A stretch of 38,700 bases of DNA from Streptomyces kurssanovii (GTDB taxonomy: Bacteria; Actinomycetota; Actinomycetes; Streptomycetales; Streptomycetaceae), in assembly GCF_014649695.1 (NCBI RefSeq), contig NZ_BMTN01000035.1, forward strand, positions 1 to 38,700, given 5' to 3'. Shown here piece after piece: positions 7,431-16,735 of the stretch (its first letter is position 1; every line of letters starts with the position of its first letter). Made by a program: the position numbers and the translations under genes. The notes below the pieces were generated by a model, which was given only the letters and a program-made list of their open reading frames with translations, did no database searches and was not told the DNA's origin.

Positions 7431-8493
7431 ATGGGCGCTCGGGATCGAGTGGGACCGTGCGACCCGGGAAGACGCCCGGGACTTCATGTTGTGGATGAAG
7501 GTGGCGGACAAGCCGAAGCGCATCCATTGGCGCCATCGCGGCAAGGCTCCCTCCAAGGTCCCGCCGCCTCGCGGTGACAGGCCGGCACCAGGCACCCCAA
7601 ATCCGGTGACTGGAAAGCCCACGGTCGGGACCAAGTACTCGCCGGCAACCCGGGCTCATTGCGAGACGGTGCTGCGGGAGTTCTACAACTTCCATTTGGA
7701 TGAGAACATCGGTTCGTTGCTGGTGAACCCCTTCCCGTTGGTCCGTGGGCGCCGCTTATCCCAGCTCCGGACACAGCGTGATGGTGAAAAGAAGCACCGC
7801 AACCGACGCACGGGCCTCTACCGGCCCACCGTTCCGCAGCGGGTCCCACGGCGGATTCCCGACGAGATGTACACCAAGGTCTTCGCCGGGCTCCGTTCTC
7901 ATCGTGACCGTGCCTTGCTGGCCTTCTGGGTCGCCACTGGCGCCCGCGCCGAGGAGCTGCTCACGGTCAAGCAGGGCGGCGCGGTTGTCGGCGAGCAGAC
8001 CGTCAGTGTGATCCGCAAGGGCACCCGCGACTACCAGGACCTGGCCGCCACCCCGGACGCGTTCGTCTGGCTGCGGCTCTACCAAGAGTCCGCCTGGAAG
8101 AACGGCGTCCCCCGAGGCCGCCACCATCCGCTGTGGTGGACGCTGCGGCGCCCATGGCGGCCGCTGGAATACGACGCGGCACGCATGATGTTCAACCGCG
8201 CCAACGATCTCCTGGGCGCCAACTGGACCCTTCACGATCTGCGGCACACGGCGACGTTCCTCATGCTCGATGACCCGAACATGCCGCCGGTCTACGTGCA
8301 AAAGATCCTCGGCCACAAGTACCTGTCGACCCTGGACATCTACAACCGTCCGACCAGGGACGACGTCATCAGAGCCGGCCTTGCCCACCACGCCCGTCAG
8401 GAGAAGCGACGCGAGGAAACTCCCGTGCCTGTTGACGAGCCGTCCTACAACCCCGACTCCTTGTCCATCCTCTTCGGCCGGGACGCCTCATGA
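7431..8493 (+). pseudogene. Tyrosine recombinase, 3' part of the split gene
   Basis: The frame is open from GTG 7414, inside the inner element, and homology to the family starts at TGG 7432 (WALGIEWDRATRED). It keeps all catalytic residues: ATGARAEELL, LHDLRHTATF, LGHKY and Tyr in STLDIY. Only the N-terminal about 75 residues are missing; they are at 1566-1792. A 359-residue protein could be made from GTG 7414, but it would lack most of the N-terminal core-binding domain. The end overlaps the next gene by ATGA, so the second recombinase could still be translated if transcribed. Reads lacking the inner element would show a 429-residue gene. Confidence 0.8.
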
Positions 8494-10961
8494 CTAGCAC
8501 CGCGACGCACATCGGATCGAGCTTCGTTCCGAAGGTCACCAGCATGGTGGGCGCCGAAGAGCTCAAGCTGATGAACCGATTCCCACATCGGGAAAGACCA
8601 AGCACGTGGAAGGCGACCGCGGTCACACGTGAAGAGGTCCTTGAGCGGCTGGCTCGCCCACCGCTACGAGCTGTGGAACCCAGCGCCCAGGCGAATCGGA
8701 TGTTCGGGGCACGTCTCCTCCTCGACTGGCTGATGACCTTTCCGGGAGAAACCTGGCAACAGCGCTGGCAGACGAGCCCTGCCCACGGCCAGCACATTGC
8801 GTCGCAGGGGTGGAGGGATGCCTTCGCAGCCTGGGCCCGCCCGGAAGGGCGAGTATCTCGCCGTGAAACGCTCCTCGTCGGGCTGCTGGCACTGCTCTGC
8901 GCGGATGCCGTCAGACCCGACCCGGAGTTCCTCATCGGGTCAAGATCGCGGCATCTTCGGCCGGCCCTGGAGACCACACGCGACCCCGAGGGGTTCGCCC
9001 GCTTGAGGGCTTCACTGCCGACCAACATCTCGGCTGCGAATATCTCGTCCGGACTGAAGACCATTGCGGAGATCATGGCCTGTCGAGGCGGCGCCATCGA
9101 GGACATCGTCGTCGGCGACCTGCTGCTCTGGCAAAGCAAGAATCCGCGCAACAGCAATGGACGGATCCAGCTCGCCTACACCTGGCTACGCGACTTGGGC
9201 CTCTTTCCAACAGACGCACCGCACACGCTGTTCCGGATCTCGAACCGTACCGGGCAACTCACCCCGGCGGACCTTGTCGACCGCTACGAACTGCAATGCC
9301 GTCCGATCCGCGATCTCTTGGTCGCCTACCTCTCCCATCGGTCCGTAGGGCTCGACTTCACGACGCTGCAGGCACTCACGATCTCGCTGGCGCTTCGCTT
9401 CTGGGGCGACCTGGAGCGGCATCATCCGGGCATCGACTCTCTTCGGCTGCCTGCCGAGGTGATGACAGCCTGGAAGGTCCGCCTGGCTACGAAGACAGTC
9501 CGCAAGCGTCTACCCGACGGATCATTTCGTGAGTTCACAGAGCCACGCCGAGGTGCAATCGGGATCAAAACCCAGGTCAGAGCCTTCTATCTGGACCTAG
9601 CGGAGTGGGCAGTGGAGGACCCCGGCCAGTGGGCCGCCTGGGTGGCACCCTGCCCGATCAGCGAAGCCGAGTGCTCGGGAAGGAAGGCTGAGAAGCAGCT
9701 CAAAGCACGCATGGACCAACGTACTCGCGAGCGTCTGCCGGCACTGCCCACGCTGGTGAAGACGGCGCACCGCCTGCTGAAAGACGCCACAATGCGCCTC
9801 GATGCACTCAACGCTGCCCCGCTGGGTTCGGATTTCAGCGTGCTTGGTGAGACCTTCAGAGTCCCGCGCTTCAGTAAATGCGCTGACGGGCGCCCGATCC
9901 ATGCCTGGGACGCGAAGGGAACCCGGCGCTCATTCGCGGGTGAGGAGCGCAGTGCATTCTGGGGGTGGGCTGCCATCGAGATCTTGCGGCACACCGGCAT
10001 CCGTATCGAGGAACTCCTCGAGCTGGGGCATCACAGCATCGTCAGCTACAAGCTCCCCACCACCGGGCAGACCGTTCCGCTCTTGCAGATCGCCCCGTCG
10101 AAGACGGACCAAGAGCGACTTGTCCTGGTCACGCCGGAGCTGGCGGACGTGTTGAGTACGGTCGTCTCTCGAGTCCGAGACTCGGACGGGAGAGTCCCCG
10201 TTCTTCGTAGCTACGACCACTACGAACGGGTCTGGAACCCGCCGATGCCGCTCCTGTTCCAGGATCGCTCTGGTGGCTATCTGCGTCCGTTGTCACGAGC
10301 GACGATCCGTCGGGGACTCGACGTCACCATGTTGGCCTCAGGTCTGACGGACAGCGCGGGTGACCCTCTCGTCTTTCAGCCCCACGACTTCCGCCGGATC
10401 TTCATCACGGACTCCATCCTCAACGGCCTGCCACCTCACATCGCCCAGGTCATCGCTGGTCACGACCACATCGGAACGACGATGGGATACGCCGCGATCT
10501 ACCCTACTGATGCCATCGAGGCACATCGAGCGTTCATCGCCCGGCGCCGGGCTCTGCGGCCTGCCGATGAATACCGCACCGTCACCCCTGAGGAATGGGG
10601 AGAGTTTCTCGGGCACTTTGAGCGCCGCAAGCTCGCCCTGGGCGACTGTGGCCGCGCATACGGAACTGACTGTACTCACGAACACGCTTGTGTCCGATGC
10701 CCCGCCCTGATCGTCCACGCGACAGAACGTCCCCGGCTTGTCGAGATCCGCGACAACCTCCTCACGCGCATCTTGGAAGCCGAAAGGGAAGGCTGGCTCG
10801 GCGAGATCGAAGGGCTGCAGAGCAGCCTGACCCACGCCGAGGAGAAGCTAGCCCAACTCGACGCCCAGATCTCCCGGAAGCAGGAGCCTGTCGACCTGGG
10901 AATCCCTTCCTTCCGAGAGATTGCTGCTCGCGCAGTCTCCACACCGCCGGATCCTTCATAA
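8490..10961 (+). CDS. Large tyrosine recombinase (TnpB-like) of the outer element
   Basis: The protein has 823 residues and starts at an ATGA overlap with the split recombinase. The catalytic set is visible: HTGIRIEELLEL, APSKTDQER, PHDFRRIF, AGHDH and Tyr in MGYAAIY. It is followed by the CX7CX5CX2C cluster from about residue 720 (CGRAYGTDC, then HEHACVRC) and the EGWLGEIEG tail shared with the 806-residue paralogue. The two large recombinases are clearly diverged, so the nested elements are relatives and not recent duplicates. The gene looks intact, although its partner is broken. Confidence 0.85.
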   Translation: MTSTATHIGSSFVPKVTSMVGAEELKLMNRFPHRERPSTWKATAVTREEVLERLARPPLRAVEPSAQANRMFGARLLLDWLMTFPGETWQQRWQTSPAHGQHIASQGWRDAFAAWARPEGRVSRRETLLVGLLALLCADAVRPDPEFLIGSRSRHLRPALETTRDPEGFARLRASLPTNISAANISSGLKTIAEIMACRGGAIEDIVVGDLLLWQSKNPRNSNGRIQLAYTWLRDLGLFPTDAPHTLFRISNRTGQLTPADLVDRYELQCRPIRDLLVAYLSHRSVGLDFTTLQALTISLALRFWGDLERHHPGIDSLRLPAEVMTAWKVRLATKTVRKRLPDGSFREFTEPRRGAIGIKTQVRAFYLDLAEWAVEDPGQWAAWVAPCPISEAECSGRKAEKQLKARMDQRTRERLPALPTLVKTAHRLLKDATMRLDALNAAPLGSDFSVLGETFRVPRFSKCADGRPIHAWDAKGTRRSFAGEERSAFWGWAAIEILRHTGIRIEELLELGHHSIVSYKLPTTGQTVPLLQIAPSKTDQERLVLVTPELADVLSTVVSRVRDSDGRVPVLRSYDHYERVWNPPMPLLFQDRSGGYLRPLSRATIRRGLDVTMLASGLTDSAGDPLVFQPHDFRRIFITDSILNGLPPHIAQVIAGHDHIGTTMGYAAIYPTDAIEAHRAFIARRRALRPADEYRTVTPEEWGEFLGHFERRKLALGDCGRAYGTDCTHEHACVRCPALIVHATERPRLVEIRDNLLTRILEAEREGWLGEIEGLQSSLTHAEEKLAQLDAQISRKQEPVDLGIPSFREIAARAVSTPPDPS

Positions 10962-11024
10962 GCGGCATTGCTTCAATGACCCATCGCCCAGGTGCCGGCT
11001 CGCCAGCTTCCCGGCCCCTTGAGA

Positions 11025-11573
11025 TCAGAGTTCGGTCGTCCAGATCCCGACAGGATGGTCACGCGAAGGGAGCCACAACTGAGGCTGTGAGTCGCGATGC
11101 CTCTCGTCAGCCTGCCCGTCCCAATGGAAACGGCCCTCGGCATCAGGCCACGCGACTTGCAGCATGGGGAGAGGCGGCCGCCGGTAGAACCCGATGGCCT
11201 GTCCGAAGAAGGTCCGGTGCCAGCTGCGATCGACCTGTCTGAGCGCGACTTGGTACTCGTGGATAACTTCAGGATGACTCTGGCCGTCCGCAAGCACTTC
11301 ACCCGCGGCAGACTTCTCTCCGAGCGTGTTGAGCATGCGGTGCATGGCGTAGACATCGAGCCCGAACATGGCGAGTTCAGGTCCGCCGTGCGTGTGCGCG
11401 AGGCCGATCGTGTAGGCGAATCCAGGACCGATCTCGTCTTCGGGAACCATCACAACGTGCCATCCATGCTGCTGCACATGCTCGATGACCGTCAGATCCA
11501 TGCGGTCCGCTTCGTCCCGGTCGCCGTAGTCATGGCAAAGGACACAGCGGCACTGGAACGGATCATCAGTCAT
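11025..11573 (-). CDS. DUF4262 domain protein
   Basis: The protein has 182 residues. The central part fits DUF4262: HGWHVVMVPEDEIGPGFAYT, then IGLAHTHGGPELAMFGLDVY. An N-terminal CRCVLCHDYGDRDE stretch contains a CxCxxC metal-site-like motif that is common in actinobacterial members. The biochemical function of the family is unknown. The gene converges on the large recombinase gene at 10961 with a 63-base gap and no obvious hairpin, and may be cargo of the outer element or the first gene beyond it. Confidence 0.75.
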   Translation of the reverse strand: MTDDPFQCRCVLCHDYGDRDEADRMDLTVIEHVQQHGWHVVMVPEDEIGPGFAYTIGLAHTHGGPELAMFGLDVYAMHRMLNTLGEKSAAGEVLADGQSHPEVIHEYQVALRQVDRSWHRTFFGQAIGFYRRPPLPMLQVAWPDAEGRFHWDGQADERHRDSQPQLWLPSRDHPVGIWTTEL

Positions 11574-11714
11574 GTGCGGAGGGTACGAGGTGAGCCCTCA
11601 CGTCGAGCCACTGGGGTTTGGACCCCTCTCAATCGAGCAGCGCCATCATCCTCCGCAACGGCTCGCAAGGTCTGTGCCAGAACCCGTTCTCGCGTACGAA
11701 GCCAGGCACGCCGC

Positions 11715-12095
11715 CTATGCAGAGCACGGCTGCTGCACCAGTAGTTCGGAGAAGGCAGGACCCAGGGTTTTGAGGGGAGGCACGCGAAGTACCTCCGGGA
11801 GCAGAGCGGAACATGTCTGCGTTGCGGCCATCGCCTTGTGGAGCGCGGCTTTCTTCGCGAGCGTCTTCGCGAACTTCGGCAGCGCCAGATCGATCCGGTA
11901 CAGCCACGCGCGAAGCGTCGGCCGCCGCGGCATTTGATCCGGGAGGCGGGCTCCTGGTCGCCGGGGCGCAGTCCCGTCCCCGCAGCTGGCGGCGGATCGC
12001 GAGCCTTTTGGGTGACTGGCACCACTGAAGCTCGGGGAAGGCCCCGTCGTCATACAGGTCGACGTCGACAGGTCCTCGTCATGGTCGGCCATCAC
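11715..12095 (-). pseudogene. Frameshifted RRQRL-motif zinc-binding protein remnant
   Basis: Three frames in succession together give one recognisable protein. The first holds DLYDDGAFPELQW, then SPKRLAIRRQLRG; the second GLRPGDQEPASRIKCRGGRRFAR; the third LYRIDLALPKFAKTLAKKAA, then LHKAMAATQTC. This order matches the small RRQRL-motif proteins of Streptomyces integrative and conjugative elements: an RRQxL motif, a GxxPG.QEP segment, a W/C-RRGRR..LYR-DLA.PK core, then a Cys-containing tail. At least two frameshifts separate the segments, so it is not functional. The third frame alone could encode 126 residues from ATG 12092, but most of its N-terminal part is out of frame with the family. It belongs to the decayed transfer operon. 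Confidence 0.6.
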
Positions 12096-12099
12096 CTGC

Positions 12100-12313
12100 T
12101 CCAGGCGCCGGGAAGCCGTAGGGGCGCTGCGGTAGCGGGGGCCGGGGCGCTGTGCCCGGGGCGGGGCCCGGGTGTCCGGCGGCGTGGTCAGCGGTCCGAA
12201 GTTGGCGCAGAGCAGCCAGCCGCAGGTCAGACCGAGGGTGAAGTGGATCTTGTGTCGGTTCGCCTTCCACCAGCTGGGCGGGCGGGCTCGGGCAGGCCGC
12301 CTATCACGGCCAC
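12100..12313 (-). pseudogene. Remnant of a small transfer-operon membrane protein
   Basis: GTG 12313 has GAGGAG at the right spacing and begins VAVIGGLPEPARP. That frame then stops early, but the neighbouring frame continues with WWKANRHKIHFTLGLTCGW, then LLCANFGPL, a basic segment followed by a single hydrophobic helix. One single-base frameshift near 12275 explains this. I do not recognise the family. The position, between the ATPase gene and the RRQRL remnant, is typical of short membrane proteins in Streptomyces transfer operons. Confidence 0.35.
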
Positions 12314-12458
12314 GGAAAGGTCTCCTCAGATCGGGGGCGGGGGATTGGTGCGCAGGCTGCTCGGCCTGGTCGGCCCCCTGGGGCTATGCAGGGGTCGCGG
12401 TGGGGGAAGGGGCACGGCCGGGTGGACCGGCCATCGGGCCGTGCTGCTGGTGCTGTGG

Positions 12459-12530
12459 TCAGAGGTCGGAGGGAAGGTGCTCTCCGGTCTCGGCGTCGTA
12501 GGCGATGCCGGTCGGGGACAGCCGGATCAT
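12459..12530 (-). CDS. 23-residue ORF coupled to the VirB4-like gene, possibly a truncated gene
   Basis: ATG 12530 overlaps the stop of the VirB4-like gene as ATGA, the usual coupling in this operon. The peptide begins MIRLSPTGIAYDAETGEHLPSDL and ends after 23 residues. It may be the 5' end of the next transfer gene, cut short by a mutation, or a genuine small peptide. Confidence 0.35.
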   Translation of the reverse strand: MIRLSPTGIAYDAETGEHLPSDL

Positions 12531-14659
12531 GCGGGAGTGTGCTCGCGTGCCCTCTTCCAGTTCTTCCCGCCGACCGCGACGCGGACGGTGATGTCCGCGA
12601 GAGGATCAGCAACGGGCAACGAGAGCTCAGGCGAGTCGGCAAACCATTCGTCTGGCTTCACGCTGCTAGCGGTTTGCCCGTCGGCATCGATTCGCAGGTA
12701 CCGCGCGTCCTTCTCGAAGTAGGTCCGAAGCTCGACAACGACGCTGTCCCCGTCTCTGTTCCAGCGGGCCAGCACGTCAGCGTTGACCCCATCGAGGCGT
12801 AGTTCGGCTCCTGCCCTGCCCTTGTACGCGGCGGCCTTCTCGGTGCGGTCCTCGCGTTGCTGCTCGGTGTCGGCCATCTGACTCCCACCGACGATCGCGA
12901 GGAACAGAGCCGCGGCGGTGGCGACGTAGGGCCAGACGCGGCGGCGGGTGCGGGAGGGCGGTTCGTCGTCGGTAGTCGACGGCTCGGGCGGGCTATCGGG
13001 CCCGCGGTACCACTCCTGTTCCGGGCTGCCGCCGGGCTGCTGCTCGAACCAGTCGAGGTTCTTCCCCATGCGGCTGACGGTAGCGCGCAGTTGGGCGGCC
13101 TTGTATCGGTCTCCGCCGAGTTCGGCCACCTGTGCCCGGGTCACCAACCACTGCACCGCCTCGTTCGAGTTGATGCCGTAGGCGTTGATGTCCTCGCGCT
13201 CGCCGATGGCGGCGAGATGGGCAGCTTCGCTGAACCGTCCTTCCATCGCGGCCTGGACGACGTCCTCGTGCCGAGTGTCGATCTCGGGCTCTATGACGTT
13301 GGGCGGCATGTTCCAGTCCCAGCACTCGTCGGCCTGCTCGGGGGTGTCCTTCTCCACGACCAGGTCGTCGTGCTCTGCTGGCATCGGCTGCTCGGTGCCG
13401 TGGGCCTCGCGCCGGCAAGCATCTGCCTCTTCCGCCTCCTGGTCGTCGACGTGCACGAGGGTGCCCTGCTCCACGGTCAGGCCGAGGGCCTGCTGTGCCT
13501 GGCGCCGCCGGGACGACGTGTCGGTCAGCGCCATCTCGTCTTCGCTGACGACGGTCTGGATGATGTCGACGTAGCCGGGGCCGACCTTCCACACGGCCTG
13601 TCCCGGACCGAGGGTCGGGATGGTGTCGACGGCCCACTGCGGCAGACCGAGCAGCGCGCCGACGGCCGCCGCCTCCTCAGGTCCAAGGCGGCCGACGTGG
13701 GCGATCTCGCACAGCCGCGTAAGGTCCCGGGCCTTGCCGTCGCCGAGGTCGGACAGGGTGTGCATCACCACGTCCAGGGACAGCGCCGCCTTGCGCGAGT
13801 TCTTCAACTGCCGCTGGATCAGGGAGGCAGTGGCGGGGGAGAGCAGGATCTGCCACGCCTCCTCGAGCACCAGGTGCCGGTGCGCGACGGTCGACTGCGG
13901 CAGCCACACGTGCTCCGCCCAGCACGACACCGCCGCCATCAGCGAGGGGATCGCCGGGCTGTTGCGGTCCAGGCCGGTGAAGTCGAAGGAAAGGATCGGC
14001 AGGTTCGTCTCGGGCAGGCCGGCGTCCTCGCCGTCGAACAGTCCGCAGAGCGAGCCTTCGGTATACCGGGACAGCGCCATCGCGGCGGCCTCGCCCCACT
14101 CAGCGAGCCGGTCGGCCGGCCACCTGCCGGGCTCCGGACTGACCAGGGCATCCACCAGGCCGTTGAGCGCCGTTGCCTTGGGATGGTTCAGGGCGTGCTG
14201 GAGCGCGTGGGTGGACTGGGTGGTGAGGGCGTCGGGTTCGACCGCCAGGATCAGGGAGCGGACCAGCTGCTCCCGCACCGCCGGGGAGAAAAGCTCGGAG
14301 CAGGGGTTGAGACGAAAGTCCCCGGCCTGGATGGTCCTACCCCTCAGTGCCCTGACGACGGGCCGCCATTCGCCGGTCGCGCCGTCTTCACCGAAGGAGT
14401 CGATGACGACGGCCTGGTGGCCGTGTTCACGGATCTCCCGGTGCATCCGGATCTTCGCGGTGGTGCTCTTGCCTGAGCCGAGCCCTCCCAGCGCGAGCGT
14501 GTTCGTGGACGGGAGAATCGCGGCGGAAGCAAGCACCGGGGAGAGGTGGAAGGCGCGGCCGTCCAGCAGGGAACGGCCGATCGGGATGCCCGGAAATTCT
14601 GTGTTGGAGGTGACGAGGGGCGCGGTGATCGCGGCGTGGCTGGAGGGCAGGCGGATCAC
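12527..14659 (-). CDS. VirB4/TraG-like conjugation ATPase with membrane-anchored C-terminal extension
   Basis: The protein has 710 residues. Walker A is LGGLGSGKST near residues 57-66, and Walker B is HLVLEEAWQIL in the middle, followed by the QxxR-like SLIQRQLKNSRKAALSLDVV segment typical of VirB4 family ATPases. These proteins power DNA or protein export through type IV-like conjugation machinery. After about residue 400 there is an acidic linker, a single membrane helix (VWPYVATAAALFLAIVGG) and about 115 further residues of extracytoplasmic-looking sequence. This tail is not part of an ordinary VirB4. The gene starts by ATGA overlap with the partner upstream, and its own end overlaps a short ORF. 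Confidence 0.75.
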   Translation of the reverse strand: MIRLPSSHAAITAPLVTSNTEFPGIPIGRSLLDGRAFHLSPVLASAAILPSTNTLALGGLGSGKSTTAKIRMHREIREHGHQAVVIDSFGEDGATGEWRPVVRALRGRTIQAGDFRLNPCSELFSPAVREQLVRSLILAVEPDALTTQSTHALQHALNHPKATALNGLVDALVSPEPGRWPADRLAEWGEAAAMALSRYTEGSLCGLFDGEDAGLPETNLPILSFDFTGLDRNSPAIPSLMAAVSCWAEHVWLPQSTVAHRHLVLEEAWQILLSPATASLIQRQLKNSRKAALSLDVVMHTLSDLGDGKARDLTRLCEIAHVGRLGPEEAAAVGALLGLPQWAVDTIPTLGPGQAVWKVGPGYVDIIQTVVSEDEMALTDTSSRRRQAQQALGLTVEQGTLVHVDDQEAEEADACRREAHGTEQPMPAEHDDLVVEKDTPEQADECWDWNMPPNVIEPEIDTRHEDVVQAAMEGRFSEAAHLAAIGEREDINAYGINSNEAVQWLVTRAQVAELGGDRYKAAQLRATVSRMGKNLDWFEQQPGGSPEQEWYRGPDSPPEPSTTDDEPPSRTRRRVWPYVATAAALFLAIVGGSQMADTEQQREDRTEKAAAYKGRAGAELRLDGVNADVLARWNRDGDSVVVELRTYFEKDARYLRIDADGQTASSVKPDEWFADSPELSLPVADPLADITVRVAVGGKNWKRAREHTPA

Positions 14660-15750
14660 AGGATCGCCCCTTTCTGGGTGGAGGCCCCGTGCGGGGTGGT
14701 CATCACGTGGGCGCGGTGCTGCTGGCCGGTGAGCCAGTCGAGACGGATGCGGTGCCGGTCAGCGGTGAGCGATGCGGTCCAGCGGGCGTCGGTGACGCTC
14801 TCCGGACTGTCGGCCCACACAGTCATGTAGGCGTCGAGGTCGACGAGGGTCGCGCCCTCGACCAGGGCACCGTGGGCCGTGCTGCTGGCGTGCTGCAACG
14901 CCTCGGCCTTGATCTTGTCGGTGGTCCACGCCTCGGCCGCGGCGGACTGCCAGCGCGCGGAGCGGCGCGACTGCGCTGCGGGCAGCGGCCGGTACAGGAC
15001 GGCGAACGAGCGGCCCGCCCCGGCCTGCCGGTCCGCCTCCCCGTCGTCCAGCAGCAGGCGGCGCATCATCTCGCCGTCAGTGGCGTCGGGCCATTCCGTG
15101 ATCCGGGCGGTCGCCGCGAACCGGCCGTCCTCCAGCCCGACCCAGCCTGCACCGCGTTCCGCGACGACAGGCAGCGGTTCCAATTCCACCGCAGTCAGGA
15201 CCCCGAGCCGTGAGAACTCGCCCTCGAGGGTGGCGAGGATGCGGGCGTGTTGTCCGACCAGTCCCTTGGGGACGTGCACGGAGATGGTCTGGGTGTGGGT
15301 GGTGCAGTCCCCGACGGTGGCGTGATGGGTGACGTGCACCTGGACACCGGCGGCGCGGGCCTGTCCGCCGGCGAACGTGAGCGCGCGAGAGAACGCATTG
15401 TGGAACTGGACCCGGGGCACCGGGTCCTGCACGGTGCCGTGCTCCGGGTAGAAGGCCCAAGTCATGGTCGCTCCCGGCCGGTCGACCACAGATCGTGGCA
15501 CGGTGCGTTCGCACAGGTGCCGGTATCCCACGGCCGCCCATCGGGCGATCGAGCGGGGTCCCGGCGCCGCGTTGAGCAGCGCCGCGGCCGTACCCACCGC
15601 GCCGAACGTCCACACCGGCGGTGGGGCGAGCAGCGCGCTCGCCAGGATCGCCCCGCCACCCCCGGCGTTCAGCTTGGTCAACAGGGTTTCGGCGGGGCTC
15701 AGTCCGCGCTGAAGAGCGGGAACGCGGTAGCCGGGCGTCAGCGAGTACAT
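14656..15750 (-). CDS. Conjugation protein resembling SCO6880-type VirB4 N-terminal partner
   Basis: The protein has 364 residues with two hydrophobic segments near residues 35-60 (AILASALLAPPPVWTFGAVG), then a soluble alpha/beta body with THHATVGDCTTHTQTISVHV and LARs of arginines near the end. In actinobacterial transfer operons this type of protein precedes the ATPase gene and carries the PrgI-like membrane part and the N-terminal domain of VirB4. ATG 15750 has GGAGG 7 bases upstream. The ATGA overlap with the ATPase gene indicates that the two are made together. No catalytic motif is expected or seen. Confidence 0.6.
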   Translation of the reverse strand: MYSLTPGYRVPALQRGLSPAETLLTKLNAGGGGAILASALLAPPPVWTFGAVGTAAALLNAAPGPRSIARWAAVGYRHLCERTVPRSVVDRPGATMTWAFYPEHGTVQDPVPRVQFHNAFSRALTFAGGQARAAGVQVHVTHHATVGDCTTHTQTISVHVPKGLVGQHARILATLEGEFSRLGVLTAVELEPLPVVAERGAGWVGLEDGRFAATARITEWPDATDGEMMRRLLLDDGEADRQAGAGRSFAVLYRPLPAAQSRRSARWQSAAAEAWTTDKIKAEALQHASSTAHGALVEGATLVDLDAYMTVWADSPESVTDARWTASLTADRHRIRLDWLTGQQHRAHVMTTPHGASTQKGAIL

Positions 15751-15778
15751 GGCAGAACCTCCGAAAGCAGTGATGGCG

Positions 15779-15818
15779 CGGCCCCGGCGCCCACCGGGTC
15801 TGGTGGGCGCCGGGGCCG
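15779..15818. terminator. 17-bp perfect hairpin between transfer genes
   Basis: The arms are 15779-15795 and 15802-15818 (CGGCCCCGGCGCCCACC and its exact complement) with a 6-base loop. There is no T tract. It lies between the VirB6/TrbL-like pseudogene and the next transfer gene on the same strand, so it may attenuate or process the operon transcript. Confidence 0.65.
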
Positions 15819-15834
15819 GAAGGAGGGGCCCCCG

Positions 15835-16735
15835 TTACGGGTTGCGCGGGCGGCTGGGTGCCGGCCGCTGAGGGGGAGCCGTCTGGGGCGGAACAGGCTG
15901 AGTGGTGCCGGGCTGGGGCGGTTGCGCGCTGCCGGGCCGGGTCGGCGTAGTGCCGGGCGTCCGGGGAGGCGGCGAGACTCCGGCTGCGGCTCGCGCCTCG
16001 CGGCGGGCCTGTCTGATCTGCGCCGTGCGGGCCGTGTCCCGTGTCGCCTGCGCGACAGCAGAGGGGGTGGTCAGCCGTGCTGGCCGCTCCCGCTTTTGAA
16101 GGCCGTAGGCCGCGAGCAGGACTCCGCGGTCCTGGGTCATGGCCCGGCCCGGGGTGTCCACGGTGCGGGGCACCCGGGGTGCGTTCTCCTGCTCGTAGAC
16201 GGTCGGCACCCCGGCGCGAACGACGGCCCGGGCGATGGGATTGGCGGTGTGGCGCTCCACCATCGTGCTGGCAGCCCCAGCGACCCGGGGCCGATGTACG
16301 GCACGCCATGGAAGATCATCCGCAGCATGAGCGCATCGGCCGCGACCAGGAACACGAGGTCCATGGCCACCGACCCTGAGAACAGCGCTACGAACGGGCT
16401 GATCAGCAGGAGGGCGAAGGGTGCGAAGAGAAGGCCCAGCAGCCGCATCGCCCACTTCTTGACCGCGGTTGTGTCGCCCCCTCGTGCCAGCAATGCCAGC
16501 ACCAGGGGTGCCATGCATACGAACACGAGGATGCCGAGCTGCCGGGTCATGAACACCAGCGCGGCAAAAGCGAGGGCGACCACCAGGCCGACGACGATCA
16601 GCAGCATCGCCAGCGGATCGTTGGCTTCGGCTGCCACGTCGGTTCGGATGGCCTTGAACAACGTCGACTCGTTGCTGTCGAACTCTGCCATGAACGCCGT
16701 GCTGACGGCCTTGTTCAGCAGCATCACTGCAGTGG
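15835..16735 (-). pseudogene. VirB6/TrbL-like membrane protein, truncated and frameshifted
   Basis: One frame carries a polytopic membrane region: VGLVVALAFAALVFMTRQLG, then ILVFVCMAPLVLALLARGGDT, VKKWAMRLLGLLFAPFALLL and SPFVALFSGS, ending in IFHGVPYIGPG. At about 16285-16292 homology shifts to the neighbouring frame, which continues AGAASTMVERHTANPIARAV, then a basic segment and a Pro/Gln/Thr-rich tail to the stop at 15835. This fits the transfer-channel proteins of the VirB6/TrbL type. The 5' part is missing: upstream of about 16735 the sequence is unrelated and then IS-derived. Truncated and frameshifted, the channel is unlikely to be complete. Confidence 0.65.

Larger units (their letters stand above)
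1502..10961 (+). mobile_element. Outer two-recombinase element (Tn554-like organisation), interrupted by an inner copy
   Basis: The element is recognised by a pair of overlapping tyrosine-recombinase genes (the split gene 1566-1792 plus 7431-8493, and 8490-10961), the arrangement of TnpA and TnpB in Tn554-type elements. Its left end is placed at CCTGTTAAC (1502-1510), the same nine bases found at the recombinase-side end of the inner element. The right end cannot be fixed; it lies at or beyond the second recombinase gene and could include the DUF4262 gene. Element and end assignments are inference from gene order and this shared sequence. Confidence 0.55.

Noticed and set aside
12857-14476. 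539-codon plus-strand frame opposite the VirB4-like gene
   Set aside because: It is a shadow of the ATPase gene and has no motif of its own.
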